NCBI GenBank assembly: GCA_942492065.1
Contig: CALODV010000013.1
Location: 682,001 to 746,000, forward strand
DNA: 64,000 nt
DNA from: G963665815 sp942492065
GTDB taxonomy: Bacteria > Cloacimonadota > Cloacimonadia > Cloacimonadales > JAIOQZ01
Reading direction: 5' to 3'
A program made the position numbers and the translations under genes. The notes below the pieces were generated by a model that ran no database searches, had not been told where the DNA came from, and was given only the letters and a program-made list of their open reading frames with translations. Below, piece by piece: positions 52,527 to 62,011 of the stretch (positions are counted from its first letter, which is position 1; each line of letters starts with the position of its first letter).

Positions 52527-55500
52527 TTATTTCAACATTATACATTTACCGATATCAAGAGTTTTTCCATTTACTTTTAATCTGTACAGGTAAACACCGG
52601 AGCCTACTGAATTCTCTTTAGTATCTGTTCCATTCCAGAGAACCTCATGCTTACCTCTACCCAATTTTTCATCCACAAGTATTTTTACTTTCTGTCCTTT
52701 CATATTGTAAACATTGAGCTCAATATCACTCTCTTCAGGAATACTGAAACAGATTTTTGTTTCAGGATTGAACGGATTTGGATAGTTTCCTGATAGTTGA
52801 GCAAATTCAGGGATATCATCTTCTTCTTTATGAGTTGTTTCAGGTTCCATATTAGATATTTCATTATTTATCTGCTGAGCAATTTCCAGATATTCTTTTC
52901 TGTTTTTGGGCTGGTGTTTGGAAGCAACAGGAATAGATCTGGAGTTCTGCTCAAGTAACTTATAATAGCAATATGCCTTATCAAGCTCTGCTTTCAGTCT
53001 TTTTACATCACTTGGAGGATCAGCCAAAATTTCATCAAACAATATCATAGCTTCAGCATAATCGTTTTGAGAAAGGTACACTGCTGCTTTTGCTTCTTTA
53101 ACAAAGTATGCATAGTCGGCATCTGCAATTGCGTCCAGATATGCATTGAGACTGTCAGGATCTTTCTCTGCTGCTCTGTATAAGTGAGGAAGCATTGTTA
53201 TACATCCTGGAACCTTAGGAAAATCAGGATAGTATGAGATGATTGTTTCAGCGTTTTCATAGGCTGTAACCCATTCTTCTTCCTGAATACTGTCAAAAAT
53301 ACCATTGTAGATACTTATAACAGGTGAATTGAGATTATCATCGAAGTCATAAGAATCGAAATCAGGGAAGAAACGTTCTTCATCTGCTGTTGATATATTC
53401 AGATTTGTCAAATCTATTGGTTCGTCAGGATAACCGGCAGTGAAAAGCAGGTATAAATCATTATCTTCTGTCGTATATTCAGTATCATAAATATGAACAT
53501 AACTATTAACACTACTGATAAAAGCCGGGAAACAATCAGGTATTGCAAAGATTTCAGTTAAACCATTATCATGTATTGTAGAACCATTTCCCACATAACC
53601 TCTTACTGAACTGATGTTGAAGTATCCCTGTTCTTCATTATTATAAATATTTGAGAGGCTATATACATTAGCCATACAGTTGCTTATATGCAAACCTTTA
53701 CCGGCATTCCCAAATATATTAGTATCATCAATATAAGAAGGTCCGGGACCGGAATGCTCAATCGTTACTCCGGTAGAACCATTATTATAAACATCAGCTT
53801 CAACCAATGTCAACTCACTTTGTTCCATATACATTCCGGCTTCATTATCATGGTAACTACCGGTAAATTCGATAATTGAATTGTCTCTTGCCTGTAATTG
53901 ATTAATTCCATGAATATTACAGTCATTAAGATATACTTCACTGTTTTCGAAATATAAGTAATCAATCCCGGAAACTTCACCTTTTATCTGACACTGATTA
54001 CCGGAGTTACAATCTCTGAGATAGATTCCATCCCAGTTCTCAGATGATGCACTTGAAACAACAGTGTTTAAATCAAGATGAATATTACTGCCAATTATCT
54101 CAATCTTATCTCCTGCAATATAAGTTTCATCACCACCATAAGGATCATTATAATAATGTCCGGTTCGTGTTCCAATAATCTGAGAATTTCCGAATGTCAG
54201 CAGATCACTACCGTTAATCATTGTAACCTTAGATCCATCTAAACGAAGTTCTCCGTTATCAATGCATAAAATTGAATTATCCGCAGTCAGTTCTGAAGTT
54301 TCACTTAACTCAAGTGCTGCATTATTCACATAGACATTGGAATTACTGATTGTTAAATCAGCCCCTTTATCAAGTTGGAACTGGGCATCATTAACAGTAA
54401 TGTATGATCCGTTTTCAATAACAACACTATTCTGTTCTCCTGATGCTTTTATAAAGTTATCAGCCGCATGATATGTACAATTAGACAATTCAAGTCTTCC
54501 GTTTAATACTTCAAATCCATAGTCACTGCTGGAACCAGTGAGAGTACAGTTTTCCAATCGAAGTGTCGCACCACAATCTACTTGTACACGTGTATCCATT
54601 GTTACTGTCTGATTAAACAATACAATATCTTCTGTAAATACCTGAACTCTTTGTACAGGTTTAACCGTAAAATATGATCCTGAACCAATATCATCAATTA
54701 TTGGAGCATAATCACCGAGAAAGATAAAAGGATCATACGAAGTGTCATTAATTTCAAATTCTGCTCTAATCTTGACGCCGATATCAATAATTCTAGCAAA
54801 ATCAGTATTTATTACAATATCCTCGGCTTCACTGTAATCTATAAATTTAGTAAAACAATGGTAAATTGGATAATAACCATCATAAGTTATTTTGTAACAC
54901 TCTATAAAATCAGTATACTCCATGGATTGATCTAAAAAGGCGTAAAAGGGCTGACCCAAATTAATATTTCTCATGCCTTGTAGTTTGAAACTATATGCAA
55001 TTTTGATATTCTTTGGATCATTGGATAAATTCGATTCTGAGTTTATTCTGAAATCACTAGGCAGTACAGATAATCTATAACTATAGTTTTCGTCATTAGA
55101 ATCTCCAACTCTTCTTTTTTCAACATGTGGTGAATTTGCTAATTGAATTACTCCAAGAGTATTATTATAAAGAGGTGGAGAAGTACGAGTACTTAAAGCA
55201 CCCGGTTGATTGAGCGTAAAGTCATTTATAGTATAATTTGTTGTTAATTCTCCAGATATTGTTCCTGAAAATGAGTAACTTACAGCTGACTGGCCTGATT
55301 CACCTCCTGAAAACAACTTATACAAGCCCGATGCAGAATAAATATATGGTATTACACTTGTAACTCCCGTAGTATCTAGCCAACTCGTTACTGTTGTTAA
55401 TTTATTAACTACATCTGCAAGTATTCCATCAGAGCTCACACTATCTGCCATATCCTTAATCTCGTCTCGCAAATCATTACCTTTACCAATGTAATCAGTC

Positions 55501-56222
55501 ATTGTTTTCCCAAAGCGGTATATTTCTTCAATTCCACTTGGACAAGAAGTTGAAATCCTAGGAGTAGCAACCCCAGAAAATTCTAATGATGCAACAGTCA
55601 CATCTGTTGATCTGGATGAAAATTGCAACAAGTTTGCTGTGGATTGCTGTACATCATCATAGGCAACATAGAAATCTGCATACATCCACTCATTTGAGAA
55701 TATTGGAATATACTTAGCAGACACATTTGTTCCTTGCGTACTATTCCTTTGATCTAGAGCATAAATATGATCGTTCTCGGTATTGACAGTGTTGATGATT
55801 CCTGTATTGCCAATGGAAGTCAGTTTTGCAAATGCTTGTGTATGGCTTGTTACATTTGCACTCCTAAAGAAATATCTAACAATACCCGTGTTTTTGTTAT
55901 AAAGTACAACTGAAGGGGCTATATCCTGATCGCTTGCATTAGAATCTCCTAACCAAACATGAAGTAAAACCCAGCCATCACTTGGTTGAAAATCTGAGTT
56001 TGCTCCATCTGCAATATAATCAAGATTGGTTTCAGTATATAAATAGAAAGGTGAAATTAGAGTTCTTACTGCTGGTTCAAATCCATTACGATAAGATATT
56101 CCCCAATAAGGCGCTCTCCAATCAAGTTGATTTAAACTTGAATTTCCTGCATCGACTATCCATGTTTGTGCCCATATTGCACAAACAAACATCATTAGTA
56201 GAAATAGCACTGTTCTTTTCAT
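52527..56222 (-). CDS. Giant exported beta-helix protein with sorting domain
   Basis: A 1231-residue exported protein. Signal peptide MKRTVLFLLMMFVCAIWAQ; an N-terminal region of about 520 residues of unknown fold; then a right-handed parallel beta-helix from about 545 to 900 (LRLENCTLTGSSSDYGFEVLNG, LELSNCTYHAAD, ENSEVYLNDCNIHG, NNGSTGVTIEHSG); a helical TPR-like part near 1020-1130; and a C-terminal FlgD-like domain (LSGNYPNPFNPETKICF, YNMKGQKV, VGSGVYLYRLKV), ending KCIMLK. Such proteins are usually surface adhesins or glycan-active. GGAGG precedes the ATG. No pectate-lyase catalytic residues were identified. Confidence 0.85.
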   Translation of the reverse strand: MKRTVLFLLMMFVCAIWAQTWIVDAGNSSLNQLDWRAPYWGISYRNGFEPAVRTLISPFYLYTETNLDYIADGANSDFQPSDGWVLLHVWLGDSNASDQDIAPSVVLYNKNTGIVRYFFRSANVTSHTQAFAKLTSIGNTGIINTVNTENDHIYALDQRNSTQGTNVSAKYIPIFSNEWMYADFYVAYDDVQQSTANLLQFSSRSTDVTVASLEFSGVATPRISTSCPSGIEEIYRFGKTMTDYIGKGNDLRDEIKDMADSVSSDGILADVVNKLTTVTSWLDTTGVTSVIPYIYSASGLYKLFSGGESGQSAVSYSFSGTISGELTTNYTINDFTLNQPGALSTRTSPPLYNNTLGVIQLANSPHVEKRRVGDSNDENYSYRLSVLPSDFRINSESNLSNDPKNIKIAYSFKLQGMRNINLGQPFYAFLDQSMEYTDFIECYKITYDGYYPIYHCFTKFIDYSEAEDIVINTDFARIIDIGVKIRAEFEINDTSYDPFIFLGDYAPIIDDIGSGSYFTVKPVQRVQVFTEDIVLFNQTVTMDTRVQVDCGATLRLENCTLTGSSSDYGFEVLNGRLELSNCTYHAADNFIKASGEQNSVVIENGSYITVNDAQFQLDKGADLTISNSNVYVNNAALELSETSELTADNSILCIDNGELRLDGSKVTMINGSDLLTFGNSQIIGTRTGHYYNDPYGGDETYIAGDKIEIIGSNIHLDLNTVVSSASSENWDGIYLRDCNSGNQCQIKGEVSGIDYLYFENSEVYLNDCNIHGINQLQARDNSIIEFTGSYHDNEAGMYMEQSELTLVEADVYNNGSTGVTIEHSGPGPSYIDDTNIFGNAGKGLHISNCMANVYSLSNIYNNEEQGYFNISSVRGYVGNGSTIHDNGLTEIFAIPDCFPAFISSVNSYVHIYDTEYTTEDNDLYLLFTAGYPDEPIDLTNLNISTADEERFFPDFDSYDFDDNLNSPVISIYNGIFDSIQEEEWVTAYENAETIISYYPDFPKVPGCITMLPHLYRAAEKDPDSLNAYLDAIADADYAYFVKEAKAAVYLSQNDYAEAMILFDEILADPPSDVKRLKAELDKAYCYYKLLEQNSRSIPVASKHQPKNRKEYLEIAQQINNEISNMEPETTHKEEDDIPEFAQLSGNYPNPFNPETKICFSIPEESDIELNVYNMKGQKVKILVDEKLGRGKHEVLWNGTDTKENSVGSGVYLYRLKVNGKTLDIGKCIMLK

Positions 56223-56238
56223 TAATCCTCCATTAAAG

Positions 56239-56350
56239 GAGAAAATGCGAAAATAACTTGCCCAAAAAGTTTTATCATACTTTTATGTTTTTGAGAAAGT
56301 GTGGGTATAAGCCTATCTTGCAGGACGGACTGATTATTCGCATTTTCTCT
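56239..56350. repeat. 110-bp element with terminal inverted repeats, near lipoprotein end
   Basis: It begins GAGAAAATGCGAAAATAA and ends GATTATTCGCATTTTCTC, so its ends are inverted repeats of about 14 bases. The right half (GTATAAGCCTATCTTGC to CGGACTGATTATTCGC) recurs at 57733-57800 with few changes. In both places it lies right after a lipoprotein gene. Confidence 0.65.
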
Positions 56351-56354
56351 ATTT

Positions 56355-57455
56355 TTAATTTACGTTTTTCTTCTGTCCTATGGCATTACTAAAGTTTTTG
56401 TAAAAAATACCATTACTAGTTGTGATGACCATGTTCTCTTTATGCTTACAAATTGATGTTATCGTTTTACCTTCAATATTGTCGGTAGGAAGCTGATATA
56501 AGTTAAGTTTTCCCTGTTTCTCTTCTAAGCAATAAATCTTATCCATTACATAAAAGAATAGGAAATCCTCAATTTCACAAAAGTCATAAAACAATGGAGA
56601 TAGATAAGCCACATGATGCCAAACAATGCCATCATTTGAGAAACAAACTGACTGATCTGATTTCTGAATCCATAATAAGTTCTTGTATTTAAAGAAAGTT
56701 ACAATATACACTCTTCCATAGAAATTGTTTTGGTAATGTTTAATTTCCCCCATTTGGTCAATAATTATGTAGTTCGATGCTCCATCAATCTCATTTACAT
56801 AAGAAACAAATATACTCCCATTGAATTCTTCTATATCTTTTACGATTGAAAATGTATTTTGCGTTCCTGGTAGTTCAATATAGTTATAGTCATAGGTCTT
56901 TATTCCTATTGAGGCATCAACATTGCAGCTTACTAAAATATTTCTATGTACCATAGAACTATCTATACCGAAATAAGAAGTATAAAAAACATTGTTATCA
57001 CAAAGACCAATTTCGGTCAAATGGTGTATTGATTCCAGTCTGAAATTCTTGAAATTTACCTCGAATTTCCATGGATAAATCTGACAAAAATTATAATTAT
57101 CATGCTTGTAGAAATTAATATCCTGCGATGAATGTTGGCTTAATACAATTGAGTAATCTTTTGTTATTACTGGCTTGTAACCATCATTACAGTTGAAAGA
57201 ACTGATGCTTCTTATCTTGCAAGGTTCATCAAAGCTATAAAACATTGCTACACCAGTCCAATTAATGCAGTAAAAAGTACTATCTGAAACATATCCATTG
57301 GCAATATCATTATCATAAGTTTTATCAAAAATATACTTTTCCCAAAAGACCTTATCTAATGGAGATGTGCTACATTGTTTCCGACATCCAATAAAGTATT
57401 TCATAAAAAACACAAGCAATACTATATTTACACAATTGAAAACTTTATTCCTCAA
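56355..57455 (-). CDS. Lipoprotein of unknown function, copy 1
   Basis: A 366-residue lipoprotein. The frame starts at TTG (57455) with GGAGGAAAA directly before it, and the signal peptide ends FIGC (Cys24). The mature part has repeats reminiscent of a beta-propeller (for instance SIFVSYVNEIDG, NLLWIQKSDQSVCFSNDGIVWHH, MVITTSNGIFYKNF) but I assign no family. The gene is one half of a tandem pair with the lipoprotein at 57805, each surrounded by related non-coding DNA. Base composition is AT-rich with many Cys and Tyr/Asn codons. Confidence 0.7.
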   Translation of the reverse strand: MRNKVFNCVNIVLLVFFMKYFIGCRKQCSTSPLDKVFWEKYIFDKTYDNDIANGYVSDSTFYCINWTGVAMFYSFDEPCKIRSISSFNCNDGYKPVITKDYSIVLSQHSSQDINFYKHDNYNFCQIYPWKFEVNFKNFRLESIHHLTEIGLCDNNVFYTSYFGIDSSMVHRNILVSCNVDASIGIKTYDYNYIELPGTQNTFSIVKDIEEFNGSIFVSYVNEIDGASNYIIIDQMGEIKHYQNNFYGRVYIVTFFKYKNLLWIQKSDQSVCFSNDGIVWHHVAYLSPLFYDFCEIEDFLFFYVMDKIYCLEEKQGKLNLYQLPTDNIEGKTITSICKHKENMVITTSNGIFYKNFSNAIGQKKNVN

Positions 57456-57804
57456 TTTTCCTCCAATATGATCTATTCAGTATTTAATTTTTTGATCCAC
57501 GTCCACATATCTGCAAGAATTCAAATATTGTCTAAGAGCTTTTAACTGTTGACACTATTGATGAAATTCAAGAATTTCATCGAAGCTCTTTGTCATTCTA
57601 CACCGATATAAAACTTTCCATTTGGTCAATGGAGAACAAATCTGGGGGGGGCGTGTCAAGATATTTTACACATAATTATTGTGTTAATTATTTGTTAAGA
57701 ATAACTTACTAATTCCCCCATCAGTATAACATTTTTTTGATTCTTGAAAAGTGTGGATATAAGCTTATCTTGCCGGACGGACTGATTATTCGCATTTTCT
57801 CTTT
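57456..57804. repeat. Duplicated intergenic unit, copy a
   Basis: 57488-57663 matches 58960-59141 over most of its length (CACGTCCACATATCTGCAAG, TAACTGTTGACACTATTGATG, a run of 8-9 G). It contains the inverted repeat GATGAAATTC AA GAATTTCATC and an outer pair AAGAGCTT/GAAGCTCTT. 57733-57800 matches the right half of the element at 56239-56350. No gene was seen. Confidence 0.75.
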
Positions 57805-58938
57805 TTAATGTTTATATATTATTAAATCTGTATCTTCTCTTGAATTAGTTCTGCTGTTGGTTTTGGGTTTAAAACAATCTTCGAAAGTGCTGTAAAATAA
57901 TCCATTTTGTGTAAGGGCATATGCTTTATTATCGAATTCTGCCATATGTATTATATTATTATGCTCAAGTTCACCGTTTTCGTAATTAACAACTTCTTCT
58001 GTTTCTACATCTATAGAAGCATAGTTATGAGAAAAGTGCAGAACGAGAAGTCCGTTAATCCAGCCTGTTCTCCAATCTCCACTATAATCAATCCAGTCTT
58101 CCCATATAAAACCTCCATCATATGATTTTTTCACACAAGATCTAAACAGTCCAATAGTATAATCATCATAAGAATATAAATCATATAATGTTGGAACAAT
58201 ATATGTATACGTTACAGTCTTTGATTCAGGCTCAATTGTAATAAGTGGATCACAATCCACAAGGAAAATATACTGCCAATACTTATCATTATAGAAAAAG
58301 TTAGAATCTACAAAATTACCTACAGAGCTTGCGTTAGGTGGAAAACCATTAAATACTTCTTCTGTTACAAATGTCAAACTATCAGTGAAATCAAAGTAAC
58401 CATAATATAGTTTTCGTTTCATAAAATCAGTTCCAATTTCCTGGTTAAGAGATATCATATACTTATCTTTATTGGATTTTATATGTAAAGAATTGTAGCA
58501 ATAAGTTGATATTGTATACGCCGCATCATAAAACGTACTGTCAACAAGTTCAGAAATTCTCAAATTTCCTATTTCTTCTCCACTCTTTGTATTACATACA
58601 TACATATTTTGCCCATCGATACTACAATAAAAGAAATAATCATCGATTATATAAGGATTATACATACAATACATGTTCTCAGAAGAAAACCTATATTTTA
58701 ACTCTTTAACCAGAACAGGTTCATCTACACCCTGCACAAATTTCATAAACTTTTCTTCCGTTACAATATACATCTCTGTAGAATCACTTCTCACATGTAC
58801 TGCACAAGCTGTTTCTTCTCCGGACTGCTCAACTTTTTTCCATCTTACTTTTGTCCCACTGGAACTGGTGGAAGATTTACAACCGGAAATAACTACAAAT
58901 ATTGTTATTAACACCAAATAGATAATTTTTTTTATCAT
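57805..58938 (-). CDS. Lipoprotein of unknown function, copy 2
   Basis: A 377-residue lipoprotein. The signal peptide ends VISGC (Cys20), followed by a Ser-rich linker (KSSTSSSGTK). The mature part has beta-rich repeats with FMKFVQGVDEPVLVKEL, YSYDDYTIGLFRSCVKKSYDGGFIWEDW and AYALTQNGLFYSTFED, similar in tone to the copy at 56355 (compare the late NGIFYKNF and NGLFYSTF stretches) but diverged. ATG at 58938 has GGAG five bases before it; the longer frame from 58998 begins in the duplicated flank and is rejected. Function unknown. Confidence 0.72.
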   Translation of the reverse strand: MIKKIIYLVLITIFVVISGCKSSTSSSGTKVRWKKVEQSGEETACAVHVRSDSTEMYIVTEEKFMKFVQGVDEPVLVKELKYRFSSENMYCMYNPYIIDDYFFYCSIDGQNMYVCNTKSGEEIGNLRISELVDSTFYDAAYTISTYCYNSLHIKSNKDKYMISLNQEIGTDFMKRKLYYGYFDFTDSLTFVTEEVFNGFPPNASSVGNFVDSNFFYNDKYWQYIFLVDCDPLITIEPESKTVTYTYIVPTLYDLYSYDDYTIGLFRSCVKKSYDGGFIWEDWIDYSGDWRTGWINGLLVLHFSHNYASIDVETEEVVNYENGELEHNNIIHMAEFDNKAYALTQNGLFYSTFEDCFKPKTNSRTNSREDTDLIIYKH

Positions 58939-59255
58939 TCTTTCTCCATAATACCGGAAAATTTTTTCGATCACGTCCACATATCTGCAAGAATTCAAAT
59001 ATTGTATAAGAGCTTCTAACTGTTGACACTATTGATGAAATTTAAGAATTTCAGCGAAGCTCTTTTAATTCTACACATATATAAAACTTTCCATTTAACT
59101 CAATCCAGACAAATCACAGGGGGGGGGCGTCAAGTTATTTTTACATAATTTCAGTTATTTTTCTGCGGCAGGCAAATCAATCCATTGCTGTTCTATAACC
59201 TGAAAGATCAATACTATTCCAATGAAAGTATGTAATCACTCATTTCAATTGTAAT
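58939..59255. repeat. Duplicated intergenic unit, copy b
   Basis: 58960-59141 is the second copy of the unit at 57488-57663, including GATGAAATTT AA GAATTTCAGC and a run of nine G. The rest is AT-rich and holds no supported gene. Confidence 0.72.
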
Positions 59256-59284
59256 AAAAACCCCATCGAATTTCTCCGATGGGG
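59256..59284 (-). terminator. Terminator after atpC
   Basis: CCCCATCG (59261-59268) pairs with CGATGGGG (59277-59284); on the minus strand T5 follows. It is about 30 bases beyond the atpC stop at 59313 and ends the atp operon. Confidence 0.85.
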
Positions 59285-59344
59285 CTTCTTAACAATTTAT
59301 GTATTATTAATGTCAGATTGTTTCTACATTAATTGACATTCTGG
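59283..59344. repeat. Source copy of the atpC 3'-end repeat
   Basis: Bases 59313-59344 are the atpC end (stop and SINVETI codons) and 59283-59312 its downstream DNA. The same stretch recurs at 50645-50703. Confidence 0.8.
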
Positions 59345-59723
59345 CGATTGCCCTTTTCAGAGCGTTCTCAGCTCTTCGGAAGTCGGTTTCTTCTTCCTTG
59401 ACCATTTTTTTGATTCTATTCTCAGCCCTTAATTTTGCGTCTTCAGCACGTTTCAGGTTGATCTCGGAAGAATGCTCGCATGTTTCGCAAACTATCTTCA
59501 GATGATCGTTTTCGACTGTACAAAAGCCATCATGAACCGCATACTTATCAATATCCTTGCCTGTGTACAGGGAAATGATTCCCGGACGGAGTTTGGTTAT
59601 AAATGGTGTATGCTCTGCGGATACACCTAAATCACCATCGACACCCGGAACGATAACATGATCGTATTCATTATCGATCTTTGTCTGAGTCGGCTGAATA
59701 ATACTGATTCTGATCTTAGGCAT
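59313..59723 (-). CDS. atpC: ATP synthase F1 epsilon subunit
   Basis: A 136-residue subunit of the F1 central stalk that transmits rotation and can inhibit ATP hydrolysis. N-terminal beta sandwich: VIVPGVDGDLGVSAEHTPFITKLRPGIISLY and YAVHDGFCTVENDHLKIVCE; C-terminal helical hairpin: LKRAEDAKLRAENRIKKMVKEEETDFRRAENALKRAIARM. It overlaps atpD by eight bases and is last in the operon. Its final codons are duplicated at 50675-50703. Confidence 0.95.
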   Translation of the reverse strand: MPKIRISIIQPTQTKIDNEYDHVIVPGVDGDLGVSAEHTPFITKLRPGIISLYTGKDIDKYAVHDGFCTVENDHLKIVCETCEHSSEINLKRAEDAKLRAENRIKKMVKEEETDFRRAENALKRAIARMSINVETI

Positions 59724-61113
59724 TTTTCATAATCTCTTTGGCTCTTGCTTCGGCATCTTCCAGTCTTCCGACATACATGAATGCCTGCTCAGGCCAGCTG
59801 TCGCAATCACCGGCTATGATTGTCTTGAAACCTTCAATAGTATCTTTCAGCGGTACATATTGACCTTTCACATTGGTGAACTCTTCAGCAACGAAGAATG
59901 GTTGTGAGAAGAATCTTTCAAGTTTACGGGCTCTGTTCACAACAAGTTTATCTTCGTCAGAAAGCTCATCCATACCGAGAATAGCGATAATGTCCTGTAA
60001 TTCTTTGTATTTCTGAATAATTCTCTGAGTTTCACGAGCTACAGAATAGTGTTCGTTACCGATAATCTGCGGATCGAGAATACGAGATGTTGAATCAAGC
60101 GGATCCACAGCAGGGTAAATACCAAGCTCCACAATTCTTCTTGAAAGCACTGTTGTTGCATCAAGGTGAGAGAATGTTGTAGCCGGAGCAGGGTCGGTAA
60201 GGTCATCCGCAGGTACGTAAATAGCCTGAACAGATGTGATGGAACCGTTTACTGTAGAAGTAATACGTTCCTGAAGGTTACCCATCTCAGTTGAAAGAGT
60301 TGGCTGGTAACCCACAGCTGAAGGCATACGACCGAGAAGCGCTGACACTTCTGATCCCGCTTGAGTGAAACGGAATATATTATCTATAAATAAAAGTACG
60401 TCTTTTTTAGCAACATCACGGAAATATTCTGCAATTGTCAGTCCTGTAAGACCGATTCTGAGACGTGCTCCCGGTGGTTCGTTCATCTGTCCGAACACCA
60501 TTGCTGTTTTTTTGATAACGCCTGATTCTGTCATTTCCAAGAACAGGTCATTACCTTCACGGGTTCTTTCTCCCACGCCTGCAAACACGGAGTACCCGGA
60601 TTGCTCAACGGCGATATTACGAATAAGTTCCTGAATAAGTACGGTTTTACCCACACCGGCACCACCGAACAGACCGATTTTACCACCCTTAGAATAAGGT
60701 TCGATAAGGTCCACAACCTTGATACCTGTTTCAAGAATTTCTTCTTCAGTTGCAAGATCTTCAAAAGCAGGTGCCTGACGGTGAATAGGATATCTTTCTT
60801 CTGCCTGAACTTCGCCGGCTTCGTCGATAGGGTCTCCAACCACGTTAAGGATTCTGCCAAGAACTTTTTCTCCTACTGGCACAGTAATTGTAGATCCTGT
60901 ATCAATTACTTTCTCATCTCTCACCAAACCATCGGTAGAGTCCATAGCAACTGTACGTACAATGTTTTCTCCCAGGTGCATCTGGACTTCAAGAATAAGA
61001 TCCGGATGTCCTTCCCTGACAATCTTTAGCGCATTGTATATCGGGGGAAGATGACCTTCGGGGAAACTGACATCTACTGTAGGTCCAATAATTTGAATTA
61101 CTTTTCCTTCCAT
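59716..61113 (-). CDS. atpD: ATP synthase F1 beta subunit
   Basis: A 465-residue catalytic subunit. Walker A is GGAGVGKTVL (about 150-159); the catalytic Glu region GERTREGNDLF, LLFIDNIFRFTQAG (Walker B), and PADDLTDPAPATTFSHLDATTVLSR are all intact. It makes ATP at the alpha-beta interfaces in the F1 head. ATG at 61113 is preceded by GAGG. It follows atpG by 29 bases. Confidence 0.98.
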   Translation of the reverse strand: MEGKVIQIIGPTVDVSFPEGHLPPIYNALKIVREGHPDLILEVQMHLGENIVRTVAMDSTDGLVRDEKVIDTGSTITVPVGEKVLGRILNVVGDPIDEAGEVQAEERYPIHRQAPAFEDLATEEEILETGIKVVDLIEPYSKGGKIGLFGGAGVGKTVLIQELIRNIAVEQSGYSVFAGVGERTREGNDLFLEMTESGVIKKTAMVFGQMNEPPGARLRIGLTGLTIAEYFRDVAKKDVLLFIDNIFRFTQAGSEVSALLGRMPSAVGYQPTLSTEMGNLQERITSTVNGSITSVQAIYVPADDLTDPAPATTFSHLDATTVLSRRIVELGIYPAVDPLDSTSRILDPQIIGNEHYSVARETQRIIQKYKELQDIIAILGMDELSDEDKLVVNRARKLERFFSQPFFVAEEFTNVKGQYVPLKDTIEGFKTIIAGDCDSWPEQAFMYVGRLEDAEARAKEIMKNA

Positions 61114-61142
61114 TGTAACCTCTTTATATTATCATTAATTTT

Positions 61143-61991
61143 CTATTGTAAAGCTTCTGCACCGGACGAAATCTCAATAATTTCTGTTGTAATTCCAGCT
61201 TGTCGTACTCTGTTATATTTAAGTGTAAGCGCTTCAATTAACTCTGCTGCGTTATCTGTTGCAGAATCCATAGCAGTCATACGAGCGCCTTGTTCTGCCG
61301 CAGATGATTCCAGCATGATTCTCCAGATTTCCACATCACCGAACTTATGAGCAAGCTCTTCGATAATAGTCTTTTCATCAGGTTCGTAAAGGTAATCAAG
61401 TGTGCTTATTTCATCAGTTTTAAGTGGAACAATCGGGAATAATTGTTTAACAATCACGTTCTGTTGAATAGCTGATTTAAACTCATTATATAGAACATTC
61501 ACTTTTGCATATCCTTTTTCCAGGAACAAGTTAAGCAGGAATGTTCCAATTTCTTTGGAATGAGTAAAATCCATTTCATTGAACAGATACAGATATTTTT
61601 CAATCACGTTATCAGTTCTTTTCTTGATATGATCAAATCCTTTTTTACCAAGACATATAATATCGGCATTCGGATTTTTTTCAATATACTCATCAGCTCT
61701 TCTTATAATGTTCGAGTTAAACGATCCACACAATCCACGGTCAGATGTAACAACTAACAAAGCTTCTTTTCCATCTTTCACTTCGTCGAGTAAAGGATGA
61801 CCAGAAAAAGAGTTTTTGTACTTTATACTTGCAAGCATATCATTAAGCATGTTGGCATAAGGTCTTGCTTTCACAATCCTTTCCTGAGCTTTTCTGAGTC
61901 TTGCGGCAGCAACCATTTTCATTGCATTGGTTATTTGCTTAGTACTTTTAACACTATCTATTCTGGTTTTAATCTCTCGTATATTAGCCAT
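61143..61991 (-). CDS. atpG: ATP synthase F1 gamma subunit
   Basis: A 282-residue rotor shaft. N-terminal helix IREIKTRIDSVKSTKQITNAMKMVAAARLRKAQ and C-terminal helix EQGARMTAMDSATDNAAELIEALTLKYNRVRQAGITTEIIEI are both classical, with SDRGLCGSFNSNI in the globular part. It lies 20 bases after atpA. Confidence 0.97.
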   Translation of the reverse strand: MANIREIKTRIDSVKSTKQITNAMKMVAAARLRKAQERIVKARPYANMLNDMLASIKYKNSFSGHPLLDEVKDGKEALLVVTSDRGLCGSFNSNIIRRADEYIEKNPNADIICLGKKGFDHIKKRTDNVIEKYLYLFNEMDFTHSKEIGTFLLNLFLEKGYAKVNVLYNEFKSAIQQNVIVKQLFPIVPLKTDEISTLDYLYEPDEKTIIEELAHKFGDVEIWRIMLESSAAEQGARMTAMDSATDNAAELIEALTLKYNRVRQAGITTEIIEISSGAEALQ

Positions 61992-62011
61992 GGATATTCC
62001 TTATTGTCTGA

